Below, piece by piece: positions 26,430-35,367 of a DNA stretch of 64,000 bases. This stretch comes from Negadavirga shengliensis (GTDB lineage: Bacteria; Bacteroidota; Bacteroidia; Cytophagales; Cyclobacteriaceae). Made by a program: the position numbers and the translations under genes. The stretch is from positions 682,001-746,000 of the forward strand of contig NZ_JBHSJJ010000001.1 of assembly GCF_042652345.1 (NCBI RefSeq), written 5' to 3'. The notes beneath the pieces are model-generated. The model was not told where the DNA came from. It saw only the letters and a program-made list of their open reading frames with translations, and did no database searches. Positions within the stretch are counted from its first letter, which is position 1, and each line of letters begins with the position of its first letter.

Positions 26430-27488
26430 ATGGGATTGAAAATGACTAAAAATAAAGCCAAAACCGGTGTTTTGTTGGTAAATCTAGGCACCCCTGACAG
26501 CACGGCCACAGCTGATGTAAGAAAATACCTGAGAGAATTTCTGATGGACCGGAGGGTGATTGACATTCCTTTTTTATCCAGATGGCTTCTTGTAAACCTG
26601 ATCATTGCTCCCTTCAGGGCTCCTAAGTCGGCACAGGAATACCGTAAACTTTGGACCGACAGGGGCTCCCCTTTACTTTTCCATACGGAGGATTTGAAGC
26701 GAAAACTTATAAAAACCTTGGATCCTGCTTTGTTCCAGGTTGAAATTGCCATGCGCTACCAATCACCGGGTATCGAGCAGGGACTTGCAGCACTGAACAA
26801 GGCCAATGTGAAGGAAATCATCGTTTTGCCGCTTTTTCCCCAATATGCCTCGGCTACCAATGGTTCTGTCATGGACAAAGTAATGGAAATCGCCAGAAAA
26901 TGGCAGATTATCCCCAATATCTCTTTCATTAGTAATTTTGTGGACCACCCCCTTTTTTTAAAGGCATGGGAGGAATTGGGAAATGAGATGCTTGCTGGCG
27001 AAAATTATGACGTTTTTCTCTTCTCCTATCATGGGCTTCCCGAACGGCAAATCAAAAAGGCCTCTGTGGACGGTTATTGCAAGCTCAATGATAAATGTTG
27101 CACCAATTATACCAAAAAGAACCAATTTTGCTACCGGGCACAATGTTTTTTGACCACCAGGCTGATTGCGCAGCAACTTGGGCTTCCTGAGGAAAAAACC
27201 ATCACCTGTTTTCAGTCCAGATTGGGGAAAGACCCCTGGATAAGGCCGTACACGGAAGATTTGGTAAAAGAGCTGGCTTCAAAAGGCGTTAGGAAAGTTC
27301 TGGCTTTTTCGCCGGCTTTTGTGGCGGACTGTTTGGAAACGACCATTGAAGTGGGTGAGGAATATAAGGAACAGTTTTTAGCGCTGGGAGGCGAAAAATG
27401 GGACCTGGTACCTAGCCTCAATTCCAGAGACAGCTGGGTGGCGTGCGTGAAGGAACTGGTAACCGCAAAAACAGGCCAAGCAGGATAA
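26430..27488 (+). CDS. hemH: Ferrochelatase
   Basis: The 352-residue enzyme inserts Fe2+ into protoporphyrin IX, the last step of haem synthesis. Signatures are GVLLVNLGTPDS (residues 13-24), YRKLWTDRGSPL, AMRYQSPGIEQGL, VFLFSYHGLPERQIKK with the catalytic His, CFQSRLGKDPWIRPYT, and VLAFSPAFVADCLETTIEV with the second metal-site Glu. Extra cysteines lie in the middle (CKLNDKCC and CYRAQC), as in other Bacteroidota homologues; whether they hold a cluster is not clear. ATG 26430 or 26442 could start it. The promoter at 26371-26403 supports transcription as a single gene. Confidence 0.94.
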   Translation: MGLKMTKNKAKTGVLLVNLGTPDSTATADVRKYLREFLMDRRVIDIPFLSRWLLVNLIIAPFRAPKSAQEYRKLWTDRGSPLLFHTEDLKRKLIKTLDPALFQVEIAMRYQSPGIEQGLAALNKANVKEIIVLPLFPQYASATNGSVMDKVMEIARKWQIIPNISFISNFVDHPLFLKAWEELGNEMLAGENYDVFLFSYHGLPERQIKKASVDGYCKLNDKCCTNYTKKNQFCYRAQCFLTTRLIAQQLGLPEEKTITCFQSRLGKDPWIRPYTEDLVKELASKGVRKVLAFSPAFVADCLETTIEVGEEYKEQFLALGGEKWDLVPSLNSRDSWVACVKELVTAKTGQAG

Positions 27489-27539
27489 TGATTACAGAGG
27501 GCCGGTATTTTGAGATGCTGCGGAACCCATGGAACAGGG

Positions 27540-27728
27540 TCACTTTTTGGTGTTTTTATATCGGATCCAATAATAAGCCGGGAAAATCAGGGCTTTTAGC
27601 TTCCAGTCATTCTTCTGATGAAAGGACAGTTCCGTGTCGCGATGGACAATTCGGTACATTCTCGCCGCAAACACCAGGTGGGCCAATAATGCCAAAAACA
27701 GTATCCCATAGATGATCACTTCTTCCAT
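27540..27728 (-). CDS. Small membrane protein of unknown function
   Basis: This 62-residue protein has one N-terminal membrane helix (VIIYGILFLALLAHLVFAARMY) and a basic, aromatic tail (KALIFPAYYWIRYKN). Its ATG overlaps the last codons of the upstream methyltransferase gene by 13 bp, a sign of translational coupling. That overlap and the helix are the reasons to accept it as a gene. Its function is unknown. Confidence 0.6.
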   Translation of the reverse strand: MEEVIIYGILFLALLAHLVFAARMYRIVHRDTELSFHQKNDWKLKALIFPAYYWIRYKNTKK

Positions 27729-28315
27729 AAGGTAAATTTAGGGAATATCGGGGGAACGTGCCGGCGATATGATGAATATTCTTCGCCATAAAGCTGGATA
27801 AGTTTCTTCTCTTCGAAGTAGATGCCCACAGGCAAATAGACCAGCAAGGCCAGCAGATGTACCAAAGAGGCCAGGTTGGGGATGTAAAGAAAAAATCCAA
27901 AGAAAATCAATATCAGGCCCGCGTACAAGGGGTGTCTTATATAATGATAGAGACCGTTGGTGGTAAGGGAATCCTTTTCCTTCAGATCATCATGGGGCCT
28001 GAACCCTATGAACCGGAATAATTCGATTCCTTTTAGGCTTTTGACCGCCAGGATTGTTCCGAAAGCGGCCAGCATAAAACCCAGATAAGTGCCCAAGTCC
28101 CCTTGTTGCCACAGCCAAACAGGGGACAGGGTGGCTGCATAAATGAAAATGGCTAAAATCAACATCGTGGACCATAAACTGTATAACATCCGGTACCATA
28201 TGTATCGCCTGCCCATGATTGCACGGAATTTTCTTTTTATATTAAGGGCAGCAAGTAAAGTATGGGTCCCGTAAAACAGTATCCATCCTATACTTAAAAC
28301 AAAATATTCCATCAT
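27716..28315 (-). CDS. Isoprenylcysteine carboxyl methyltransferase/PEMT-like membrane protein
   Basis: From the first of two ATGs at 28315 the protein has about 199 residues and 5-6 membrane helices. The C-terminal half carries the ICMT/PEMT/NnrU-type SAM motif: GLYHYIRHPLYAGLIL followed by EEKKLIQLYGEEYSSYRRHVP. These enzymes methylate lipids or prenyl-cysteine at the membrane; the substrate here is unknown. An upstream TTG at 28342 is a weaker start and would leave only 14 bp to the divergent gene at 28357. It is coupled to the small membrane protein downstream. Confidence 0.8.
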   Translation of the reverse strand: MMEYFVLSIGWILFYGTHTLLAALNIKRKFRAIMGRRYIWYRMLYSLWSTMLILAIFIYAATLSPVWLWQQGDLGTYLGFMLAAFGTILAVKSLKGIELFRFIGFRPHDDLKEKDSLTTNGLYHYIRHPLYAGLILIFFGFFLYIPNLASLVHLLALLVYLPVGIYFEEKKLIQLYGEEYSSYRRHVPPIFPKFTLWKK

Positions 28316-28356
28316 CCGCTTATGTTGTCTGCGAATATCCAAAATTTAGCCCGTAT

Positions 28357-29562
28357 ATGAAAATAGGTTTAATCAGAGAGGAAAAGCTGCCACCTGACAA
28401 ACGAGTGGCGTTCAGCCCAAGGCAGTTGTTTCAGTTGCAGGAATATTATGAGAATAGAGTTTCCTTTAAAGTAGAACCAAGCCCGATCCGCTGTTACAGT
28501 GATGAAGAATATGAAGCCAAGGGCATTGAGGTGACGGAGGACGTTTCTGATTGCGAAGTGTTGATGGGGATCAAAGAAGTTCCTACGGAAAAGCTGATAC
28601 CGGATAAAACCTATTTTTTCTTTTCCCATACGGTCAAAGGACAGGTCTACAATAGAAAGATTTTACAGGAGGTACTCAAAAAGAATATACGGCTTATAGA
28701 CTATGAAATGTTGCACCTTACAGATGGGAGGAGAGCGGCTGGTTTTGGCAGATGGGCGGGTATAGTAGGAGGGTACAACAGCCTGTGGGCTTATGGTAAA
28801 AAGTCGGGGCTTTATTCCCTGAGACGCGCGTTTCAGTGCAGGGACAGTGCTGAATTGTTTGAGGAGCTAAAAAAAGTGGAACTTCCTCCTATCAAGTTGG
28901 TCATTACGGGTGATGGAAAGGTGGCCACGGGTGTCCTGGAGATCCTGGAGGCATTAAAAATACGGAGAACCCTACCGGAAGACTATCTGCAAAGGTATTT
29001 TGAAGAATCCGTGTACACCCAACTGGGAGTGGAGGAATACAATCAGCGGCGTACGGACGGAGGGTTTAATAAAGGGGAATTTTTTCGGCATCCGGAAAGA
29101 TATGAAGGGTGCTTCTTGCCGTACGCAGAGGTGAGTGACATCTTGATCGCCGCCGCATATTGGGATCCAAAGGCTCCGAGGCTATTCCAAATGGAGGATA
29201 TTTCAAATCCCGACTTCTGCCTCTCCGTCATATCGGATATTACCTGTGACATCAATGGATCAGTACCTACGACCATCAGACCGAGTACCATCCACGATCC
29301 TGTATATGATATCGACCGGGAAAGTTTTTCAGAATTGCCTGCTTTTGGAAGACAAAACAGCATTTCAGTGGTGGCCATAGACAATCTGCCTTGTGAACTT
29401 CCCCGGGACGCTTCTGAAGACTTTGGTCGGCAGCTCAGCGAAAGCGTCATTCCTGAATTGCTGAAAGGAGATGCGGAGATGATTGAAAATGCCACCATTG
29501 CCGACAATGGGCTGCTCAAACCTGCGTTTCAATATCTTGCGGATTATGTCCGAGGGATATAG
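28357..29562 (+). CDS. NAD(P)-dependent dehydrogenase of the AlaDH/PNT-saccharopine dehydrogenase (Lys1-like) family
   Basis: The 401-residue protein starts MKIGLIREEKLPPDKRVAFSP, the alanine dehydrogenase/transhydrogenase N-terminal signature. It goes on with GIKEVPTEKLIPDKTYFFFSHTVKGQ, a block also found in L-lysine-forming saccharopine dehydrogenases. A dinucleotide fold follows (KLVITGDGKVATGVLEILEAL), then SDITCDINGSVPTTIRPSTI and VVAIDNLPCELPRDAS. The reaction should be reversible NAD(P)-linked amino acid oxidation. Whether lysine is the substrate is not shown; Bacteroidota usually make lysine by the diaminopimelate route. It is divergent from the methyltransferase-like gene. Confidence 0.82.
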   Translation: MKIGLIREEKLPPDKRVAFSPRQLFQLQEYYENRVSFKVEPSPIRCYSDEEYEAKGIEVTEDVSDCEVLMGIKEVPTEKLIPDKTYFFFSHTVKGQVYNRKILQEVLKKNIRLIDYEMLHLTDGRRAAGFGRWAGIVGGYNSLWAYGKKSGLYSLRRAFQCRDSAELFEELKKVELPPIKLVITGDGKVATGVLEILEALKIRRTLPEDYLQRYFEESVYTQLGVEEYNQRRTDGGFNKGEFFRHPERYEGCFLPYAEVSDILIAAAYWDPKAPRLFQMEDISNPDFCLSVISDITCDINGSVPTTIRPSTIHDPVYDIDRESFSELPAFGRQNSISVVAIDNLPCELPRDASEDFGRQLSESVIPELLKGDAEMIENATIADNGLLKPAFQYLADYVRGI

Positions 29563-29768
29563 GGATTCTGGGTCAGGGACGCCGGGCTCCATCTTTTCCC
29601 CAAATTTTCAGGTGGCGGAGGTATGAAAAGCGCAACCATCCTTTTTTCCAGTTTCCGGCCCGGAATGTTCTCACATCCTCAAACAAAAAACAGATCGTTT
29701 GTTAATTGGCAAGATACCGGTCAGAGCAAAGCCTGACAAGCTTTCCCACGCCTTCAGGTGTGTGGGTA

Positions 29769-32321
29769 TTACCTGGCCGACACGGGGTTAATCGTCTGCC
29801 CGAAAAAAACTGCGTTGAGAAAAAGTTTGTTGGTACCGAACCAAAATGCCCTGAAATTGGGGTTGTCGACGAAGCCGATGATTCTTCCCCGTCCCCTGCT
29901 TGCCACTTGTATGACGCCTTTTCCGGACATATGGGCCAAATTGGTGGGATGTATGTATCCGCTGGCCAAAGGCTGATCATCGTAGACCAGTGGGTTGGCA
30001 TAAGGATTGGTGGAAGGGTGGAGAAACTGGTTGCCAGTCTTGAACACATGGATATCGGGACTGTTGTATCCATACCCCAAAGGATGGCTGATGTCCAGCT
30101 TTCCTTTGAAAATAGCTCCTCCCGTGATACGGGCACCCCTTTCCCTCGCCATATCGGCATAATTTCTCTGGCCTTCGGTTTCTTCCGGTTCCACCACCTG
30201 AAATGAAAAAGGTGCCATATCGTTCTGGGTCAGCCAGTTCAAGGCAGTTCCTCTGGCTATCAACGAACCGCCGTTTTCTACCCATGACTTTAATTTATCT
30301 ACCGCGCCTTTATTAAATACACCGTACGAGCCGGAGGGAAGAATAATGACGTTGTAGCGGGACAGGTCAGCAGCAGCGACGCGGCCGGTGGGGAGAAGGG
30401 TAATCGGGATCTCCATCCGTTGGTCAAAAAGATGCCAGATTTCTCCTGCATCGCTGCTGACGACCCCCTCATCCACCAAGAGGGCGATAGAGGGTTGCTC
30501 AAGTACGGTGATACTCGGAGAACCCAGGTTAACGCCGGAAGTGTAGCCGGTAGTAAGTGCGTAGATGGTGATGCTGGATTGTTCGGCTGCAGCCTGCAGG
30601 TCTTCAAAAAATACAGCATCGCTTTTTTCAGAGGCGCCTTTATCTACCAAAATTGTTCCTCTTCTGAAAATCTGTCCCACATCGGTCTGGAAAGGCTCAT
30701 GGCTCACCCTGACTTGATAACCTTTATCCATAAGGTAATACAAGGCTTTAGGGGCATAGTATTCCTGCCACTCGAATGCGTAGCCATAGGCACCGGCAGC
30801 CCCGATGACCTGGCCCTTATCTCTCTCCAGGTCTTTTTCCAGTTCTTCCACTTTGGCAAGGTTCAAAATACTGCTGCTAAGCGCCATGTAATCCAGATTA
30901 AAAGCCATAGGCATGTTCCAGGCAGACACATCATAAAAAAGGCTGTCCTGAAAGTCCGTCCGTGTCTCAAACATGGACTTGATCAGCCGGTATTGGGGTT
31001 GGTTGAGGGGTACGATAAATGCCTTTTTGGCTTCAAACGGGACCCCGTTCAAAGTAACATCCTCTTCCAGACTGTACACCCTGACATCGTGGTGAAGAAT
31101 CATATCCACCAGATGATAAACCCGGCCATAGTCGTCTTTGGAACCAAAAATATAGGCCCGGTTATTGTCGGCTTCATATTCTGATTTTGCCTCTTGATAG
31201 AAATCCAGCATATACTGGTTCAGCTCATCATGCATATCCTTAGCAGCTTCAAACGAGGAAAGAGCTGTGGTAAACTGGTTTTTGATCGTAAAGGGAAAAG
31301 CAATGGACCCAAAGATATTTTCCTGCAAATGCCCTCTGGAAGATGCTTGTTCAAAAAGAATACCCACTGCACCTTGTACATCGGGATAAGTGGAGCCTTT
31401 TCCATAATAGAAATCATCAAAACTCTCCTGGGTGTAATACAACGACCCAATGTCATCCAGATACCTGGCGTGGTATCGGGCGAACTTTTCCGTCAGTTCA
31501 AAATTCTTTGCCGGAGTAAGGGGATGGTTGCGGCTTGGAATCCCCGGCTGAAAGAAATAGGTGTTGTTGGTTTCCATTTCATGAAAATCCAGTACGATAT
31601 TCGGCAACCATTGCTGCAGCTGACTGATTCTTCCCCTTGATTCAGGATGCTGTACCGGAAGCCAGTCCCGGTTGAGATCAAACCAATAATGGTTTGTCCT
31701 GCCCCTCGGCCAAGCTTCATTGAGCTCCCGGTTGTTGGGGTCTCCATTCATGTGATAGCTTTTGTGCATATTGACCCAATTGGCAAAGCGGTTGATACCA
31801 TCAGGATTGATGGCCGGGTCAATCAGCAGCACCATTTCCTCCAAGTCTGCGGCCACTTCAGCAGCCGCAGCAAAATGATAAGCGGAGAGCAACGAAGCAT
31901 TTACGCCCGAAGGCTCGTTACCGTGAACCGAATGCCCCATGTACATGACCAAAGGGATTTCGGAGACGTTGACGGCCTTATTGGTGCTCCTTAATTGCGA
32001 CCTCATGGTTTTGATTTCTTCCAGTCTCTGGATATTGGCAGGGGTTGATATTGCCAACATGATCAGTGGTCGCTTTTCATAGGTTTGACCATATTCAATG
32101 ATTTGTACACGGGGCGAAGAACTGGCCAATTTCTTGAAATAATGTACCACTTGATCATGGCTTGCATGCCATTCCCCTACCTCAAACCCTAAAACGGACT
32201 GCGGTGTGGGAATACTTTGGTCATAGGAATAATCTTCAGGCAGATAGTAAGACAGGTCCACTTGTTGGCTTCTCGCAAAAAACGTGACCCACAAAAAACT
32301 GAATATCCACGTATATTTCAT
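29769..32321 (-). CDS. Secreted M14 family zinc carboxypeptidase
   Basis: The 850-residue protein has a signal peptide (IFSFLWVTFFARSQQ) and an M14 domain in the first 400 residues. HSVHGNEPSG near 130-139 supplies the HxxE zinc pair, AINPDGINRF and WFDLNRDW carry substrate residues, and VLDFHEM near 250 gives a further H/E. The C-terminal 450 residues (VNLGSPSITVLEQPSIALLVDEGVVSSDAGEIWHLFDQ, NVIILPSGSYG, KLKSWVENGGSLIARG) look like a DJ-1/glutamine-amidotransferase-type domain seen in this M14 group. It would trim peptides outside the cytoplasm. Confidence 0.9.
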   Translation of the reverse strand: MKYTWIFSFLWVTFFARSQQVDLSYYLPEDYSYDQSIPTPQSVLGFEVGEWHASHDQVVHYFKKLASSSPRVQIIEYGQTYEKRPLIMLAISTPANIQRLEEIKTMRSQLRSTNKAVNVSEIPLVMYMGHSVHGNEPSGVNASLLSAYHFAAAAEVAADLEEMVLLIDPAINPDGINRFANWVNMHKSYHMNGDPNNRELNEAWPRGRTNHYWFDLNRDWLPVQHPESRGRISQLQQWLPNIVLDFHEMETNNTYFFQPGIPSRNHPLTPAKNFELTEKFARYHARYLDDIGSLYYTQESFDDFYYGKGSTYPDVQGAVGILFEQASSRGHLQENIFGSIAFPFTIKNQFTTALSSFEAAKDMHDELNQYMLDFYQEAKSEYEADNNRAYIFGSKDDYGRVYHLVDMILHHDVRVYSLEEDVTLNGVPFEAKKAFIVPLNQPQYRLIKSMFETRTDFQDSLFYDVSAWNMPMAFNLDYMALSSSILNLAKVEELEKDLERDKGQVIGAAGAYGYAFEWQEYYAPKALYYLMDKGYQVRVSHEPFQTDVGQIFRRGTILVDKGASEKSDAVFFEDLQAAAEQSSITIYALTTGYTSGVNLGSPSITVLEQPSIALLVDEGVVSSDAGEIWHLFDQRMEIPITLLPTGRVAAADLSRYNVIILPSGSYGVFNKGAVDKLKSWVENGGSLIARGTALNWLTQNDMAPFSFQVVEPEETEGQRNYADMARERGARITGGAIFKGKLDISHPLGYGYNSPDIHVFKTGNQFLHPSTNPYANPLVYDDQPLASGYIHPTNLAHMSGKGVIQVASRGRGRIIGFVDNPNFRAFWFGTNKLFLNAVFFGQTINPVSAR

Positions 32322-32675
32322 AATTTCATCATTAACTGCCTTCGTTTCAGAAAAGACAGGAGCCCGGAATCTTGATGGTTAGGAAAATCCGGGAGATTAT
32401 AAAAGCAGCAGATGCACTTGAATTAACTTAAAAAACCAAATGCAATTAAATCTTCTGCTTTCGAATTTCACATAATTTATAGTTTTATCCTCTCAAGTTT
32501 CAGATGCTTAAAATAAAAAATTAAATCCGGATTCCAGCTACTATTTATACTAACAGCAGGGAAATCACTTTTAACAACCTAAAGTGAGGAACCCTTTGAG
32601 GGTTAATCTTTAGGCATTTGCCTACTCCGTGTATCTGTGGTCAGGGCTATTTACGCTAAAGCGATTTTCCTGATA
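32322..32675. other. Intergenic stretch between the M14 and epimerase genes
   Basis: No gene is seen in these 354 bp. The only structure I find is the hairpin at 32578-32614. Confidence 0.6.
32578..32614. terminator. Double-stem hairpin, possible terminator of the epimerase gene
   Basis: CCTAAAG (32578-32584) pairs with CTTTAGG (32608-32614), and inside it AACCCT (32590-32595) pairs with AGGGTT (32599-32604). It lies 62 bp past the epimerase stop. The T tract is poor, so termination is only likely. Confidence 0.45.
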
Positions 32676-33569
32676 TCATCTGTACAGATTTTCCAAGGCT
32701 TGGTTCAGTTCCGGATAAAGATACTGGAACCCGGTTCCCGCTATTTTTTCGTTGCTTACCCGGCTTCCCCCAAGCAACATCTCCGCCATCTCGCCCAGTG
32801 CGATCTTCAATGCGAACCCCGGTACCCCAATATTTACATAAGGTTTGTTGTGATATTTCGCGGCTTTTCGTGTCAGGGTTTTGTTGTTCACGGGAACCGG
32901 CCCAACGGCGTTGTAAATACCCGTGATCCCGGCATTCTCCAGGGCATGATAATACATTCGTGCCAAATCCGCGATATGGATCCAGCTCATATACTGTCTT
33001 CCGCTTCCCAAGGGTGCGGCCACGGGAGGTTTCATCATGGCTACCAAGGCTCCGCCGTCGCTAGATAGGACAATGCCGGTTCTTAATTTGACCACCCTGA
33101 TCCCTAGAGAATAAAATTGTTTGGCTTCGGACTCCCATTTTTTCACAACCTCAGCTAAAAAATCACTCCCGGCAGGGTCTCCCTCATATATCAGTCTATT
33201 GCCCGTGTCCATTCCATAGTATCCAACAGCGCTGGCCGAAATGAAAACTCCGGGTTTGGTTTCCAGCTTCTTGATTTCATTAAACAAAAGGCGGGTGGTC
33301 AATACCCTGCTTTCAAGGATTTCCTTTTTTCTTTCCTCTGTCCACCGTTTATCAGCCACACCTTCTCCGGCAAGGTGTATAATGGCCTCACACCATATCA
33401 AAGCTTCCGGATCCAATTCATTTTTTCTGGGATCCCAGAAAAAAGATTTCTGATCATACTTCTCCGGACTCCTGCTCAACCACGCTACTTCTTTTCCTTC
33501 TTTTTCAAACAGATCCGTAATCCGCCTGCCAATGAGACCAGACCCTCCCGTGACTAATATTTTCTTCAT
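32676..33569 (-). CDS. TIGR01777/YfcH-like NAD(P)-binding epimerase family protein
   Basis: The ATG at 33569 gives 297 residues opening with MKKILVTGGSGLIGRRI, the extended-SDR dinucleotide fold. Family marks follow: WLSRSPEKYDQKSFFWDPRKNELD, IIHLAGEGVADKRWTEERKKEIL, SASAVGYYG, and MSWIHIADLARMYYHAL. The open frame extends 29 codons upstream, but those residues have no homology to the fold and would precede the glycine motif. Members are annotated as sugar epimerases, yet the reaction is not established. It stands alone between the M14 peptidase and the divergent porin. Confidence 0.9.
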   Translation of the reverse strand: MKKILVTGGSGLIGRRITDLFEKEGKEVAWLSRSPEKYDQKSFFWDPRKNELDPEALIWCEAIIHLAGEGVADKRWTEERKKEILESRVLTTRLLFNEIKKLETKPGVFISASAVGYYGMDTGNRLIYEGDPAGSDFLAEVVKKWESEAKQFYSLGIRVVKLRTGIVLSSDGGALVAMMKPPVAAPLGSGRQYMSWIHIADLARMYYHALENAGITGIYNAVGPVPVNNKTLTRKAAKYHNKPYVNIGVPGFALKIALGEMAEMLLGGSRVSNEKIAGTGFQYLYPELNQALENLYR

Positions 33570-33784
33570 AATGCCATTGTTAAATATTGACCCGTCCTGT
33601 TTTGAAAAATTGGATTGATTAAACTTACTGTTTTTCCACTTCAAAAAGTATTCCACCTCACCCTTAAACAGAAATTAATCTAAGGGGGAAATAGAAAAAT
33701 TTTATATTGCCGATGATTTGGATTATTTTTTGTTGCGATAAAACCAATATTTCGTTTATTGTTAATAATATTATTTTATTTATT

Positions 33785-35134
33785 ATGAATGACAGCAGAT
33801 TTATCCAAAACACAGCATTTTTAATTATAGTAATGGTCATCTTTCAGCCCGCCTATGCCCAAGAAGAAGATACTGTCAAAAAAGAAGGCCTTCAGGTGGA
33901 AAGGTTAAAATATGAACAACAACCCGGACTTGCTTTGGCGGCCTCAAAAATATTTTTTTCTGAAAAGCGGTATTCTATATCCGGCTTTGGGGAGGCTTCC
34001 TTTGTCAACTATCATGGCCCCAAAAATGACCTCAGCGGGGATCTGGAACTTTATTACACGAACCTTTACCGGTTTGCCACATTTTTTGGCTATCGTTTTT
34101 CTGACAAATTGATATGGAACTCTGAACTTCAGATTGAATACCTTCACGACGGTGACCGGGAAGCACACGCCGAATTTTTATTTGAAGCTTTTCTGGATTA
34201 TTTGTGGAGGGATTATCTGAAAGTCAGGTTCGGCTATTTTCCCCTTCCAATAGGCTATGTCAACAACAATGACGAACCCGTGATGTTTTATTCGGTAAAC
34301 CGTGCTGAAGTGGAAAGGCTGATTACGCCTACGACATGGATCGAGTTTGGCGCTATGTTTTATGGGAATATTACCCGCGACCTCAGCTATTCCCTTGGTG
34401 TTTCCCAAGGGCTGAATGCGGCGGGTTATTTGAGCGGGACCTGGATCCGGCAGGGGAGGGAGATCACCTTTGGGATTCCAAAATCCCTGTCATTATCTCC
34501 CAAATTCATTTACAACGGTATACCGAACCTGTCACTAAGTGTTTCAGGCTTTTTCGGTGATTCCGGTCAGGAACGGGTCATTTCACGTGAAGGCGAAGAA
34601 AGAACCGTGAATGCTCCGGTTCGGATCGGTACCGGCTATGCCAAGTATGAAACGGGAAAATGGAGGATTGTCGCCATCGGAACTACCGGAAGCCTGGGAA
34701 ATACGGCGGATATTTTTCAGCTCAGTTATGATGAAACGGGTACCGCCCAAATTATGGGAGACAAGACGTACGGTTACTTATTCGAACTGGGCCATGATAT
34801 CCTTCCTTATTTCAAGAAGAGAAAAGAAGAGAAATCTGGCTTCTTGTACCACACAGGGGAATTCAAACTGCCGGTTTTCCTCAGATTTGAGAGACTGGAC
34901 ACCCATTTCCGGTATAACGAAGGTTTAATTCCGCCGCAGGGCCCGACCATATTCCCCATACGCCACCAATTGACCCATAATGACTTGAGGATATGGACGA
35001 TAGGAGCCAATTTCAATTTAAAGGAAAACATTGTCCTCAAAGGAAATTACCAGTTTAGAAAAAACCTGAACACCGGGCCCGGCTCTTTTGAGGAAGGGGA
35101 CAGACTTGAATTTGGTTTTGGGTTTATTTTTTAG
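33785..35134 (+). CDS. Outer-membrane porin-like beta-barrel protein
   Basis: From ATG 33785 the protein has 449 residues with a signal peptide (FLIIVMVIFQPAYAQ). The rest is alternating beta strands: GFGEASFVNYHGPKND, YFATFFGYRFSDKLIWNSELQIEYLHDGD, VRFGYFPLPIGYVNNND and a C-terminal strand ending in FGFIF, the aromatic outer-membrane sorting end. It resembles phosphate-selective porins O/P. The transported compound cannot be told. The track of codons upstream to 33707 is AT-rich and lacks protein-like content, so the inner ATG is preferred. Confidence 0.8.
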   Translation: MNDSRFIQNTAFLIIVMVIFQPAYAQEEDTVKKEGLQVERLKYEQQPGLALAASKIFFSEKRYSISGFGEASFVNYHGPKNDLSGDLELYYTNLYRFATFFGYRFSDKLIWNSELQIEYLHDGDREAHAEFLFEAFLDYLWRDYLKVRFGYFPLPIGYVNNNDEPVMFYSVNRAEVERLITPTTWIEFGAMFYGNITRDLSYSLGVSQGLNAAGYLSGTWIRQGREITFGIPKSLSLSPKFIYNGIPNLSLSVSGFFGDSGQERVISREGEERTVNAPVRIGTGYAKYETGKWRIVAIGTTGSLGNTADIFQLSYDETGTAQIMGDKTYGYLFELGHDILPYFKKRKEEKSGFLYHTGEFKLPVFLRFERLDTHFRYNEGLIPPQGPTIFPIRHQLTHNDLRIWTIGANFNLKENIVLKGNYQFRKNLNTGPGSFEEGDRLEFGFGFIF

Positions 35135-35195
35135 CAGACCTACTCTAAAAACCGGAATTTCCTATCGTTCCGGGAAAAACAAATCGATTAAGTTA

Positions 35196-35203
35196 TATAT
35201 TTG
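35196..35203 (+). promoter_or_regulatory. Promoter -7 box of the fluoride riboswitch/CLC unit
   Basis: TATATTTG is a perfect TAnnTTTG box ending 7 nt before the riboswitch at 35211, so transcription would start at its 5' edge. Confidence 0.65.
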
Positions 35204-35210
35204 CAAACTT

Positions 35211-35308
35211 AGGCGATGGGGTACCGCCTGAATGATGGTTTTGTTGTTTTGTGATGAAAATCAAGACTGTTTTTTGAACCGCACCTTACGGGTAGCTGAT
35301 GACTCCTG
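35211..35308 (+). promoter_or_regulatory. Fluoride riboswitch (crcB RNA motif)
   Basis: The 5' conserved block AGGCGATGGGGTACCGCC (35211-35228) and the 3' block GCTGATGACTCCTG (35295-35308) match the two conserved ends of the crcB motif. AACCGC (35278-35283) also fits the usual inner segment. Between them lies an insert that can form a 7-bp stem (TGGTTTT with AAAATCA), an optional extra hairpin. The fluoride-exporter-type CLC gene starts 59 nt downstream. The aptamer assignment is by consensus recall. Fluoride should raise expression. Confidence 0.85.
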
Positions 35309-35367
35309 CTTCAACACCTATAAAATATAGGCTGCGTTATTTTCATTTTACGGAACATGGTATACAG

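Noticed and set aside
27443..27715. 90-codon plus-strand frame after hemH
   Set aside because: It overlaps the hemH end in another frame and runs antisense to the small membrane protein; no protein-like features.
30420..31184. 254-codon plus-strand frame inside the M14 gene
   Set aside because: Antisense shadow; the M14 reading is continuous with signal peptide and zinc motifs.
35299..35367. ATG 35299 as start of the CLC protein
   Set aside because: It falls inside the conserved 3' block of the fluoride riboswitch and the 23 added residues are not helix-like.
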